A DNA stretch of 7,604 bases, from assembly GCA_002369495.1 (NCBI GenBank), contig DFFD01000166.1, forward strand, positions 1 to 7,604. The letters are read 5' to 3'. Position 1 is the stretch's first letter. Every line of letters begins with the position of its first letter. The DNA is from Lachnospiraceae bacterium UBA3785 (lineage in GTDB: Bacteria > Bacillota > Clostridia > Lachnospirales > Lachnospiraceae). Positions 1 through 6,622 of this stretch are shown here, piece after piece. The notes below the pieces were generated by a model. The model ran no database searches. It had not been told where the DNA came from and saw nothing but the letters and a program-made list of their open reading frames with translations. Position numbers and translations under genes: made by a program.

Positions 1-210
1 CCGGGCTACGGCGCCCAGGGCGGCAAGGGCAAGGATCTTGTCAATTTCTTCAACAAGGACGGGCTCGGCGCGATCGTCAATTCCTCCCGCGGCATCATCG
101 CGGCCTGGAAGCAGGAGAAGTACGCGAAGTACGGGGAGGAGCATTTTGATGAGGCGGCAAGAGCCGCGGTCATTGACATGCAGAAGGACATCGCGGAAGC
201 CCTGGCATAA
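1..210 (+). CDS. pyrF: Orotidine 5'-phosphate decarboxylase, C-terminal end (partial)
   Basis: Only the last 69 codons are present; the 5' part lies outside the window. The enzyme decarboxylates OMP to UMP in the cytoplasm, the last step of de novo UMP synthesis. The visible peptide opens with PGYGAQGG, the phosphate-binding glycine loop near the C-terminus of OMP decarboxylases. It continues with GLGAIVNSSRGII, which is characteristic of the longer subfamily-2 PyrF proteins, and a helical tail ending in AEALA. The frame is open from base 1 and ends at TAA 208-210. The next gene, pyrK, starts 9 nt downstream with its AAGGAG ribosome site overlapping this stop codon, so the two are probably cotranscribed and translationally coupled. 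The motif and the pyr neighbours agree, so identification is firm despite the truncation. Confidence 0.93.
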   Translation, partial: PGYGAQGGKGKDLVNFFNKDGLGAIVNSSRGIIAAWKQEKYAKYGEEHFDEAARAAVIDMQKDIAEALA

Positions 211-219
211 GGAGCGCCT

Positions 220-984
220 ATGAGACATGAAACGGCAGCGGTGGTCTTCCAGGAGACCATCGCGGAAAATATAAAGAGCCTTGTGCTCCGCGTGAGCTTT
301 GCGGACGAGATCGTGCCGGGGCAGTTCATTTCCCTCTACAGCGCGGATAAGAGCCGGCTGCTTCCGCGGCCGATCTCGATCTGCCAGGTGAACCGCGAGG
401 CGGGCACGATCCGTCTGGTCTACCGGCTTGCCGGCGCGGGCACGCGCGAGTTCGCGCTTCTTTCGCCCGGCGACACGGTGAAGGTGCTGGGACCGCTGGG
501 GAACGGCTTCCCGGTGAAGGATTTTACGGATAAAAATGTCCTCCTCATCGGGGGCGGCATCGGCATCCCTCCGCTTCTTCAGACGGCAGCGGAGCTTCAT
601 AAGGCTTCCTTTGCGGTCGGTTACCGCTCGGAAACTTACTTATATGAAGATATGCAGGCGATCGGGGACGTCTACGTGTCGACCGAGGACGGCTCGCTCG
701 GCACGAAGGGCAATGTCCTCGACGCGATCCGCGAAAACGGCCTGCATCCGGACGCGGCCTTTGCCTGCGGCCCGAAGCCGATGCTGAGGGCGCTTTCCGC
801 ATGGGCGGAAAATGAAAACATCCCTCTCTACATCTCGATGGAGGAGCATATGGCCTGCGGGATCGGCGCATGCCTTGCCTGCGTCTGCAAGACGACGGAG
901 GAGGACGGCCACTCCCATGTGAAAAATGCAAGGATCTGCAAGGACGGTCCGGTATTCCTGTCGAAGGAGGTGGACCTTACATGA
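220..984 (+). CDS. pyrK: Dihydroorotate dehydrogenase B, electron-transfer subunit PyrK
   Basis: This 254-aa protein is the FAD and [2Fe-2S] subunit of class 1B dihydroorotate dehydrogenase. It passes electrons from PyrD's FMN to NAD+ in a cytoplasmic PyrD2-PyrK2 complex. An N-terminal ferredoxin-reductase-type FAD barrel contains RPISI at residues 50-54. The nucleotide-binding domain begins with LLIGGGIGIPPLL (residues 108-120) and includes ACGPKPML (residues 182-189). The C-terminal cluster site has Cys213, Cys218, Cys221 and Cys240 in the CX4CX2C...C pattern, ending in the family signature ICKDGPVF; Cys223 is an extra cysteine beside the ligands. Length is normal for the family. The start ATG has AAGGAG 5 nt upstream. 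The stop overlaps the pyrD start as ATGA, as expected for two subunits made in equal amounts. Confidence 0.97.
   Translation: MRHETAAVVFQETIAENIKSLVLRVSFADEIVPGQFISLYSADKSRLLPRPISICQVNREAGTIRLVYRLAGAGTREFALLSPGDTVKVLGPLGNGFPVKDFTDKNVLLIGGGIGIPPLLQTAAELHKASFAVGYRSETYLYEDMQAIGDVYVSTEDGSLGTKGNVLDAIRENGLHPDAAFACGPKPMLRALSAWAENENIPLYISMEEHMACGIGACLACVCKTTEEDGHSHVKNARICKDGPVFLSKEVDLT
964..973 (+). promoter_or_regulatory. Ribosome binding site of pyrD inside the end of pyrK
   Basis: AAGGAGGTGG lies within the last codons of pyrK, and its GGAGG core is 10 nt before the ATG at 981. It is the strongest Shine-Dalgarno match near the junction. It fixes the pyrD start at the ATGA overlap rather than at the in-frame ATG at 870. 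Confidence 0.8.
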
Positions 985-1898
985 GCGCCTTTACGCCGAA
1001 AACAGAAGTGAAAATCGCGGGCGTCACGCTCAAAAACCCGGTGATGACCGCCTCGGGGACCTTCGGCTCCGGCATGGAGTACGGGGAATTCTTCGATCTC
1101 TCAAAGCTCGGGGCCGTTGTGACCAAAGGCGTCGCGGACAAACCCTGGCCGGGCAATCCGACGCCGAGAATCGCGGAGACGCCGTCGGGCATGCTGAACG
1201 CGATCGGGCTGCAGAATCCGGGGATCGATGTGTTCATTTCCCGCGATCTGCCCTATCTCGCTCAGTACGACACGAAGGTGATCGTCAACGTCTGCGGGCA
1301 CTCCGAGGAGGAGTACCTCAACGTCGTGCGGCGCCTTGCGGAGACCGATGCGGACATGCTCGAGATCAACATCTCCTGCCCGAACGTGAAGGAGGGCGGC
1401 ATCGCCTTCGGCACAGACCCGAAGGCGGTCGAGCGGATCACTCGGGCGGTCAAAAGGGAGGCCAGGCAGCCGGTCATCATGAAGCTCTCGCCGAACGTCA
1501 CGGACATCAGGGTCATGGCGCGCGCGGCGGAAGCAGGCGGCGCGGACGCGGTCTCGCTCATCAACACGCTGACCGGGATGAAGATCGATATCGAGCGCCG
1601 CACCTTCGCGATCGCGAACAGGACCGGCGGGCTCTCGGGCCCGGCGATCAGGCCGGTCGCGGTCAGGATGGTCTACGAGGCGTCCCATGCGGTCTCGATT
1701 CCGGTGATCGGGATGGGCGGCATCATGAGCGGCGAGGACGCGGTCGAGTTCCTCATGGCCGGCGCGAGGGCGGTCTCGGTGGGGACGGCGCATTTTCAGG
1801 ATCCGCTGGCATCGCTCAGGGTCGCGGAGGGGATCCGCGCGTTCCTTGAGCGGAAACAGATCGAAGACGTCAACGATATTGTCGGAATTGTGTCATAA
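981..1898 (+). CDS. pyrD: Dihydroorotate dehydrogenase B (NAD+), catalytic subunit
   Basis: This 305-aa FMN protein with a TIM-barrel fold oxidises dihydroorotate to orotate and hands the electrons to PyrK. The start ATG at 981 overlaps the pyrK stop. An in-frame ATG exists at 870, but it would add 37 residues of out-of-frame pyrK translation, whereas MSAFTPKTEVKIAGVTLKNP is a normal family N-terminus. Motifs include MTASGTFG (residues 22-29), NAIGLQNPG (residues 73-81) and the active-site EINISCPN (residues 128-135). Cys133 is the catalytic base typical of class 1 enzymes (class 2 uses Ser). The C-terminal flavin phosphate-binding part includes PVIGMGGI (residues 241-248) and SVGTAHFQDP (residues 266-275). 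Together with the adjacent pyrK this assigns it to class 1B. Confidence 0.97.
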   Translation: MSAFTPKTEVKIAGVTLKNPVMTASGTFGSGMEYGEFFDLSKLGAVVTKGVADKPWPGNPTPRIAETPSGMLNAIGLQNPGIDVFISRDLPYLAQYDTKVIVNVCGHSEEEYLNVVRRLAETDADMLEINISCPNVKEGGIAFGTDPKAVERITRAVKREARQPVIMKLSPNVTDIRVMARAAEAGGADAVSLINTLTGMKIDIERRTFAIANRTGGLSGPAIRPVAVRMVYEASHAVSIPVIGMGGIMSGEDAVEFLMAGARAVSVGTAHFQDPLASLRVAEGIRAFLERKQIEDVNDIVGIVS

Positions 1899-1907
1899 GG
1901 AGAGTCT

Positions 1908-2582
1908 ATGGAACAGTACAAGCAGGAGTTTATCGAGTTCATGGTGGACGCCGGCGTCCTCACGTTCGGCGATTTTGTGACCAAGAGCGGACGGAATACG
2001 CCGTTCTTCGTCAACACGGGCTTCTATAAATACGGCGGCCAGATGGCCCGCCTCGGCGGTTACTACGCGAAGGCGATCGAGCAGAATTTCGGGCTCGATT
2101 TCGACGTCCTCTTCGGACCGGCCTACAAGGGCATCCCGCTCTCGGTTGCGGCGACGATGGAGATCTCCCGCCTTTACGGAAAGGAGATCCGCTACTCCTC
2201 GAACCGCAAGGAGATAAAGGACCACGGTGATAAGGGGATCCTCTTAGGCAGCAAGATCGGGGACGGCGACAAGGTCGTGATCATCGAGGATGTGACGACG
2301 GCCGGCACGTCGATCCGCGAGACCGTGCCGATCCTGAAAGCCCAGGGCAATGTGGATATCATGGGGCTGGTCGTCTCGGTCGACCGGATGGAGCGCGGCA
2401 CGGGAGATAAGAGCGCGCTCGCCGAGATCGAGGAAGACTTCGGGATCAAAACCTGCGCGATCGTCACGATGGCGGAGGTGGTCGAACACCTCTATAACCG
2501 CGAGTACAAGGGCCGCGTCGTGATCGACGACACGATGAAGGCCGCGATCGACGCCTACTATGCGCTCTGGGGCGTAAAATGA
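1908..2582 (+). CDS. pyrE: Orotate phosphoribosyltransferase
   Basis: This 224-aa cytoplasmic enzyme transfers phosphoribose from PRPP to orotate, giving OMP, the substrate of PyrF encoded upstream. The N-terminal part has GDFVTKSGRNTPFFVNTG (residues 21-38), matching the orotate-side 'hood' of bacterial PyrE. The flexible catalytic loop is at about residues 98-114 (SNRKEIKDHG followed by DKG), with Lys and His in the expected places. The PRPP-binding motif VVIIEDVTTAGTS is at residues 123-135, with the two consecutive acidic residues E127 and D128. Length is normal. The start follows the pyrD stop by 9 nt and is preceded by AAGGAG overlapping that stop, so coupling with pyrD is likely. This is the last pyrimidine gene in the window. 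Confidence 0.97.
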   Translation: MEQYKQEFIEFMVDAGVLTFGDFVTKSGRNTPFFVNTGFYKYGGQMARLGGYYAKAIEQNFGLDFDVLFGPAYKGIPLSVAATMEISRLYGKEIRYSSNRKEIKDHGDKGILLGSKIGDGDKVVIIEDVTTAGTSIRETVPILKAQGNVDIMGLVVSVDRMERGTGDKSALAEIEEDFGIKTCAIVTMAEVVEHLYNREYKGRVVIDDTMKAAIDAYYALWGVK

Positions 2583-2613
2583 CAGAGGGTGAAGAGAGAG
2601 AGGATAAAAGCGA

Positions 2614-2937
2614 ATGGCAAATGAAAAACGCTACCGCTTTTTGAAGAAGACAGTCCCGAGGGAAGGCAAGATCGCGGCAGGACTTGCCGGCGCGTCCGCT
2701 TTCCTGCTGGCGCTCACGTCTTTCATTTCCTTCCTGAGGGGAGGAAACGGCGGACCGCCGGTCGGCGCGCTCGGGCTCATGGCCCTCATGCTGGCTGGCT
2801 ACGGTTTTCACGTGGGCCTTACAGCCCTTCAGAACCATGAGGGGGCAAGCTCCCGGGTCACGATCCTGGGAACGCTGGCAGCCGGCATCATGACGGTCGT
2901 CTGGCTGGGGCTGTTCTTCGTCGGCCTGAGAGGCTGA
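2614..2937 (+). CDS. Small three-helix membrane protein of unknown function
   Basis: This 107-aa protein sits between the pyrimidine and purine blocks. It has a basic N-terminus (residues 1-19, many Lys/Arg) followed by three hydrophobic stretches at about residues 20-40, 49-72 and 83-104. The loops between them are short; the first is glycine-rich (RGGNGGPPVG) and the second carries charged residues (NHEGASSR). The pattern predicts an integral membrane protein without a cleaved signal peptide. The N-terminal positive charges favour a cytoplasmic N-terminus. It resembles small clostridial proteins I recall as DUF6142, but I could not check that. It has only a weak GA-rich ribosome site (about 2593-2604), lies 31 nt after pyrE and 48 nt before purE, and is probably cotranscribed with both. 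No enzymatic motif is visible and I assign no function. Confidence 0.82.
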   Translation: MANEKRYRFLKKTVPREGKIAAGLAGASAFLLALTSFISFLRGGNGGPPVGALGLMALMLAGYGFHVGLTALQNHEGASSRVTILGTLAAGIMTVVWLGLFFVGLRG

Positions 2938-2985
2938 ACATGCAATAAACGGAGCGTCCCGAAACGACGCAAGGAGGAGAATATT

Positions 2986-3492
2986 ATGGCAAAAGTTGGA
3001 ATTGTGATGGGGTCCGATTCGGATATGCCGGTGATGGCCAAGGCTGCGGCGGTTCTGGACGAGCTGGGCATTTCCTATGAGATGAACATCATCTCGGCAC
3101 ACCGCGAACCGGATGAATTTTACACATACGCGCGCAGCGCGGAGGCGAGAGGCCTCAAGGTGATCATCGCCGGCGCGGGCATGGCGGCGCATCTGCCGGG
3201 TATGTGTGCGGCGATCTTCCCGCTGCCGGTCATCGGGATCCCGATGCACACGACGTCCCTGGGCGGCCGCGACAGCCTCTACTCGATCGTGCAGATGCCG
3301 AGCGGCATTCCGGTCGCGACCGTGGCGATCGGCGGCGGCGCCAATGCAGCCCTGCTTGCGGCGAAGATCCTGGCGGTCTCCGACGCAGAGCTTCTCGCCC
3401 GGCTGAAGGATTATTCGAGGAAGCTTAAGGAGCAGGTGAAGGCGAAGGATGCCCGCCTGCAGGAGACCGGCTGGAAGAATTACGGAAAGTGA
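2986..3492 (+). CDS. purE: N5-carboxyaminoimidazole ribonucleotide mutase, class I PurE
   Basis: This 168-aa enzyme interconverts N5-CAIR and CAIR in de novo purine synthesis. It carries GSDSDMPVM (residues 9-17) and SAHREPD (residues 37-43), where His39 corresponds to the catalytic histidine of class I PurE. It also has AGAGMAAHLPGM (residues 62-73) and the loop SLGGRDSLYSIVQMPSGIPV (residues 91-110). The SAHRxPD form fits the class I bacterial enzyme rather than the animal-type class II AIR carboxylase. The C-terminus is a charged helix. A strong AAGGAGGAGA site (2971-2980) precedes the ATG. Class I PurE normally uses product made by PurK; no purK is in the window, so it must lie elsewhere or be absent. 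First purine gene of the run. Confidence 0.96.
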   Translation: MAKVGIVMGSDSDMPVMAKAAAVLDELGISYEMNIISAHREPDEFYTYARSAEARGLKVIIAGAGMAAHLPGMCAAIFPLPVIGIPMHTTSLGGRDSLYSIVQMPSGIPVATVAIGGGANAALLAAKILAVSDAELLARLKDYSRKLKEQVKAKDARLQETGWKNYGK

Positions 3493-3543
3493 GCCTGACG
3501 ACGGAGAACATGGAGAGGCCCGAAGCGGGCGGAAAGGAAATGT

Positions 3544-4569
3544 ATGGATTACAAAAGTGCCGGAGTAGACATTGAGGCGGGCTACAAGTCCGTCGAACTC
3601 ATGAAGGAACATGTCAGAAAGACGATGCGCCCGGAGGTCATGACCGGTCTCGGCGGGTTCTCGGGAGCATTTTCGGCGGCGGCCCTGAAAGGGATGGAGC
3701 ACCCGGTGCTTCTCTCCGGGACGGACGGCGTCGGCACGAAGCTGAAGCTGGCATTTATCCTGGACAAAAATGACACCGTCGGCATCGACTGCGTCGCGAT
3801 GTGTGTGAACGACGTCGCATGCGCGGGCGGCGAGCCGCTGTTTTTCCTTGACTACATCGCCTGCGGCAAGAACTATCCGGAGAAGATCGCGGATATCGTG
3901 AAGGGCGTTGCGGAGGGCTGCCGTATGGCGGAGTGCGCGCTCATCGGCGGCGAGACCGCCGAGATGCCGGGCTTCTATCCGGAGGATGAGTACGATCTCG
4001 CCGGATTTGCGGTCGGCGTCGCGGACGAGAAGGATATCATCTCGGGCAGGGACCTTGAGGAAGGCGACGTCCTCATCGGCATGGCTTCCTCAGGCGTGCA
4101 CTCGAACGGATTCTCCCTGGTGCGCAAGGTCTTCCCGATGACGAAGGAAGCCCTGAACACATACTACGATGAACTCGGAACGACGCTCGGCGAGGCCCTG
4201 ATCGCGCCGACGAAGATCTATGTGAAGGCGCTCAAATCGCTGAAGAACGCGGGCGTCAGAGTCCTGGCCTGCTCGCACATCACGGGCGGCGGCTTCTATG
4301 AAAATGTCCCCCGCATGCTGAAGGAAGGCACCCGCGCGGTCATTAAGAAGGACAGCTATGAGGTCCCGGCGATCTTTAAGCTGCTCATGAAGACCGGCAA
4401 TATCGAAGAGAAAATGATGTACAACACCTACAATATGGGGATCGGCATGGTGATCGCGGTCCGTCCGAATGAGAAGGACGCTGCGCTCGCCGCGATTGAA
4501 GCAGCCGGCGAGAAGGGCTATGTGATCGGATCGATCACCGCCGGCGAGAAAGGCGTGGAGCTTATATGA
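3544..4569 (+). CDS. purM: Phosphoribosylformylglycinamidine cyclo-ligase (AIR synthetase)
   Basis: This 341-aa enzyme closes the imidazole ring: FGAM plus ATP gives AIR. It belongs to the PurM/ATP-grasp-unrelated AIRS superfamily. The N-terminus [19 protein letters not shown] is typical. Further motifs are [11 protein letters not shown] (residues 58-68, nucleotide binding), [18 protein letters not shown] (residues 87-104), [11 protein letters not shown] (residues 135-145), [15 protein letters not shown] (residues 182-196), [14 protein letters not shown] (residues 245-258) and NTYNMGIGM (residues 294-302). Length is normal. The ATG at 3544 has an AAAGGA ribosome site about 7 nt upstream. The 51-nt gap after purE contains a small hairpin but no terminator. 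The stop overlaps the purN start as ATGA. Its product AIR feeds the PurK/PurE steps. Confidence 0.97.
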   Translation: MDYKSAGVDIEAGYKSVELMKEHVRKTMRPEVMTGLGGFSGAFSAAALKGMEHPVLLSGTDGVGTKLKLAFILDKNDTVGIDCVAMCVNDVACAGGEPLFFLDYIACGKNYPEKIADIVKGVAEGCRMAECALIGGETAEMPGFYPEDEYDLAGFAVGVADEKDIISGRDLEEGDVLIGMASSGVHSNGFSLVRKVFPMTKEALNTYYDELGTTLGEALIAPTKIYVKALKSLKNAGVRVLACSHITGGGFYENVPRMLKEGTRAVIKKDSYEVPAIFKLLMKTGNIEEKMMYNTYNMGIGMVIAVRPNEKDAALAAIEAAGEKGYVIGSITAGEKGVELI

Positions 4570-5198
4570 AAACACTGCGCATGACCGTTCTTGTCTCCGG
4601 CGGAGGCACCAACCTGCAGGCGATCATCGACGGGATCGGGGACGGCTCGATCACGAACGCGGAGATCGTCGGCGTCATCAGCAACAATCCGGGCGTCTAT
4701 GCGCTGGAGCGCGCCGCGAAGGCGGGGATCCCGGCCTTTGTGATCTCGCCGAAGGCATTTTCCGACAGGGCAGCCTTCAATACCGCCCTCAAGGAGAAGA
4801 TCGACGAGCTCGGGACGGATCTTGTGGTCCTTGCGGGCTGCCTCGTCACGATCCCGGAGATCCTGATCGACGCCTATGAAAACAGAATCATCAACATCCA
4901 CCCGGCTCTCATCCCCGCATTCTGCGGAAAGGGTTATTACGGGCTCAAGGTCCACGAGGCGGCGCTTGCACGCGGCGTGAAGCTGTCGGGCGCGACGGTG
5001 CATTTTGTGAACAGGGACCTTGACGCGGGCCCGATCATCCTGCAGAAGGCGGTCGAGGTGCTGCCGGGCGATACGCCGAAGGTGCTGCAGCAGCGCATCA
5101 TGGAGCAGGCGGAGTGGAAGATCATGCCGGCGGCCATCAACCTGATCGCGAACGGAAAAGTGACGGTCGAGGGCGGCAAGGCGATCATCAGCGATTAA
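4566..5198 (+). CDS. purN: Phosphoribosylglycinamide formyltransferase (GAR transformylase)
   Basis: This 210-aa cytoplasmic enzyme formylates GAR using 10-formyltetrahydrofolate. The N-terminal phosphate-binding loop is [12 protein letters not shown] (residues 11-22). The catalytic triad of the family is in place: Asn110 and His112 in [10 protein letters not shown], and Asp153 in [11 protein letters not shown]. Compared with the E. coli type, where PAF is followed by PG and then the LHAHE-like stretch, the active-site loop here has extra residues (CGKGYYG, 120-126) before LKVHEAAL. I recall similar loops in clostridial PurN proteins. The start overlaps the purM stop (ATGA), with TGGAG 5 nt upstream inside purM, so translation is coupled. 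The substrate GAR is made by PurD, encoded next. Confidence 0.96.
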   Translation: MKTLRMTVLVSGGGTNLQAIIDGIGDGSITNAEIVGVISNNPGVYALERAAKAGIPAFVISPKAFSDRAAFNTALKEKIDELGTDLVVLAGCLVTIPEILIDAYENRIINIHPALIPAFCGKGYYGLKVHEAALARGVKLSGATVHFVNRDLDAGPIILQKAVEVLPGDTPKVLQQRIMEQAEWKIMPAAINLIANGKVTVEGGKAIISD

Positions 5199-5214
5199 AG
5201 CGAGGAGGCAGATT

Positions 5215-6489
5215 ATGAAAATACTGATCGTAGGCAGCGGCGGAAGAGAGCACGCGATCGCCTGGGCAGTCGCGAAGAGCCCGAAGGCGGAGAAGATCTA
5301 CTGCGCTCCGGGAAATGCAGGCATCGCGGAATTCGCGGAATGCGTGCCGATCGGAGCGATGGAGTTTGAGAAACTGGCGGATTTCGCCGAGGAGAAGGGC
5401 GTCGACTTCGCGATCATCGGGATGGATGATCCGCTGGTCGGCGGCATCGTCGACGTTTTTGAAGCGCGGGGCATCCGGACGTTCGGACCGCGGAAGAATG
5501 CGGCGATCATCGAGGGCTCCAAGGCATTTTCCAAGGAGCTGATGAAGAAATACAATATCCCGACCGCAGGCTACACGACGGTGTATTCTGCGGCGGAAGC
5601 CAGGGAGTTCCTCAGGACGGCGAAGTTCCCGATCGTCCTCAAGGCGGACGGGCTCGCGCTCGGCAAGGGCGTCCTCATCTGCAATACGCCGGAGGAGGCG
5701 GAAGCGGGCGTCGTCGAGATCATGGAAGATAAAAAGTTCGGCGCCGCCGGCGACAAGATGGTCATCGAGGAGTTCATGACCGGCCGGGAGGTCTCCGTGC
5801 TGTCCTTCTGCGACGGGAAGACCATCAAGCCGATGACCTCCGCCCAGGACCACAAGCGGGCGGGCGACGGCGATACGGGGCTCAATACGGGCGGCATGGG
5901 GACATTTTCTCCGAGTCCGTTCTACACCGCGGAGGCGGATGCGTTCTGCCGGGAATATATCTACCAGAGGACCGTGGATGCACTCGCGGCCGAGGGCAGA
6001 CCGTTCGTCGGGATCATCTTCTTCGGCCTCATGCTGACGGCGGACGGACCGAAGGTGCTCGAGTACAACTGCCGGTTCGGCGATCCGGAGGCCCAGGTGG
6101 TCATCCCGCGCATGAAAAATGACATGCTCTCCGTCATGGAAGCCTGCGTGGACGGCCGTCTTGACGAGATCGACCTTCAGTTTGAGGACAATGCAGCGGT
6201 CTGCGTCGTGCTGGCGTCAAGCGGTTACCCGGTGAAGTACGCGAAGGGGTTCCCGATCCGCGGACTTGAGAACTTTAAGGGGGCGGAAGATAAGTTTGTC
6301 TTCCATGCCGGCACGAAGTTCGACGCGGAGGGCAGGATCGTGACGAACGGCGGGCGCGTGCTCGGCGTCACGGCGCTCGGGAAGACGCTCGTCGAGGCGA
6401 GGGCGAACGCGTACAAGGCGACGGAGCTTATCGAGTTTGACAACAAGTATATGCGCCATGATATCGGGAAGGCGATTGACGAGGCGTGA
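5215..6489 (+). CDS. purD: Phosphoribosylamine-glycine ligase (GAR synthetase)
   Basis: This 424-aa ATP-grasp enzyme joins phosphoribosylamine and glycine to make GAR, the substrate of PurN. Visible motifs are MKILIVGSGGREHAIAW (residues 1-17, N-domain), IGMDDPLVGGIVD (residues 68-80, where many homologues read GPEAPLV), and FPIVLKADGLALGKGV (residues 138-153, ATP-grasp lysines and glycine loop). Next come QDHKRAGDGDTGLNTGGMG (residues 211-229) and EYNCRFGDPEAQ (residues 283-294, metal and ATP site). The C-domain follows, ending near MRHDIGKAIDEA. Length is normal for PurD. GAGGAGG at 5202-5208 lies 6 nt before the ATG, and the gap from purN is 16 nt. This is the last + strand gene; its TGA is only 2 nt before the palindromic element begins. 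Confidence 0.97.
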   Translation: MKILIVGSGGREHAIAWAVAKSPKAEKIYCAPGNAGIAEFAECVPIGAMEFEKLADFAEEKGVDFAIIGMDDPLVGGIVDVFEARGIRTFGPRKNAAIIEGSKAFSKELMKKYNIPTAGYTTVYSAAEAREFLRTAKFPIVLKADGLALGKGVLICNTPEEAEAGVVEIMEDKKFGAAGDKMVIEEFMTGREVSVLSFCDGKTIKPMTSAQDHKRAGDGDTGLNTGGMGTFSPSPFYTAEADAFCREYIYQRTVDALAAEGRPFVGIIFFGLMLTADGPKVLEYNCRFGDPEAQVVIPRMKNDMLSVMEACVDGRLDEIDLQFEDNAAVCVVLASSGYPVKYAKGFPIRGLENFKGAEDKFVFHAGTKFDAEGRIVTNGGRVLGVTALGKTLVEARANAYKATELIEFDNKYMRHDIGKAIDEA

Positions 6490-6491
6490 TA

Positions 6492-6579
6492 GGGACGGTT
6501 CTGTCTGCGCAAAAAGTTGAAGCGGCAAGGTTCAAAAATGAACCTTGCCGCTTCAACTTTTCGCGTTAAGAACCGTCCC
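6492..6579. repeat. 88-bp nested palindrome (MITE- or REP-like element)
   Basis: Outer arms GGGACGGTTCT (6492-6502) and AGAACCGTCCC (6569-6579) are exact 11-bp reverse complements. Inside them CGC (6508-6510) pairs with GCG (6563-6565). After one A/C mismatch, 6512-6534 and 6539-6561 form a perfect 23-bp stem around an AAAA loop (6535-6538). The whole unit folds as one long hairpin with a small asymmetric internal loop. It begins 2 nt after the purD stop. Such near-perfect symmetry is not needed for termination alone. The GGGACGGTTCT arm resembles short repeats I recall scattered in Firmicutes genomes, so a non-autonomous mobile or REP-like element is plausible. No target-site duplication is obvious. 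Confidence 0.75.
6508..6565. terminator. Probable bidirectional intrinsic terminator for purD and ohrR
   Basis: The core of the palindrome is a 23-bp stem with A-rich bases on its left flank (6511-6515) and T-rich bases on its right flank (6558-6561). Read from either strand, a G/C-containing stem ends in a run of U: four on the + strand and five on the - strand. It lies between the convergent stop codons of purD and ohrR, where a shared terminator is expected. The U runs are short and partly inside the stem, so strength is uncertain. Function is inferred from structure and position. Confidence 0.6.
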
Positions 6580-6616
6580 CCGCGGTTTCCAGAACCGTCC
6601 CTCAGGAACCGTCCCC
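6569..6616. repeat. Three direct copies of (A/G)GAACCGTCCC
   Basis: The right outer arm of the palindrome, AGAACCGTCCC (6569-6579), recurs exactly at 6591-6601. It recurs with one change at 6605-6615 (GGAACCGTCCC, followed by another C). Start-to-start distances are 22 and 14 nt. The only inverted partner is at 6492-6502. Between copies one and two, CGGTT (6583-6587) can pair with AACCG (6593-6597) and may be the remnant of another left arm. The tract ends 6 nt before the complement of the ohrR stop codon, so the intergenic space is made almost wholly of this motif. Confidence 0.85.
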
Positions 6617-6622
6617 GAAATT

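Noticed and set aside
870..980. N-terminal extension of PyrD from an in-frame ATG at 870
   Set aside because: The extra 37 residues are pyrK read out of frame. The ATG at 981 has a strong ribosome site and gives a normal PyrD N-terminus.
1101..1793. 230-aa open frame on the - strand opposite pyrD
   Set aside because: It is a shadow of pyrD rich in Arg, Asp and His, with no domain and no ribosome site considered convincing.
2938..2985. Purine riboswitch or promoter ahead of purE
   Set aside because: The 48-nt gap is too short for a purine riboswitch aptamer plus expression platform, and no -35/-10 pair is evident.
2464..3702. 412-aa open frame on the - strand
   Set aside because: It lies antisense to pyrE, the membrane protein, purE and purM. 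It is Arg/His/Ser-rich low-complexity translation with no recognisable domain, and is an artefact of G/C-rich codon use.
6492..6616. CRISPR array
   Set aside because: The repeats are only 11 nt, unevenly spaced and part of a palindrome, with no regular spacers or cas genes.
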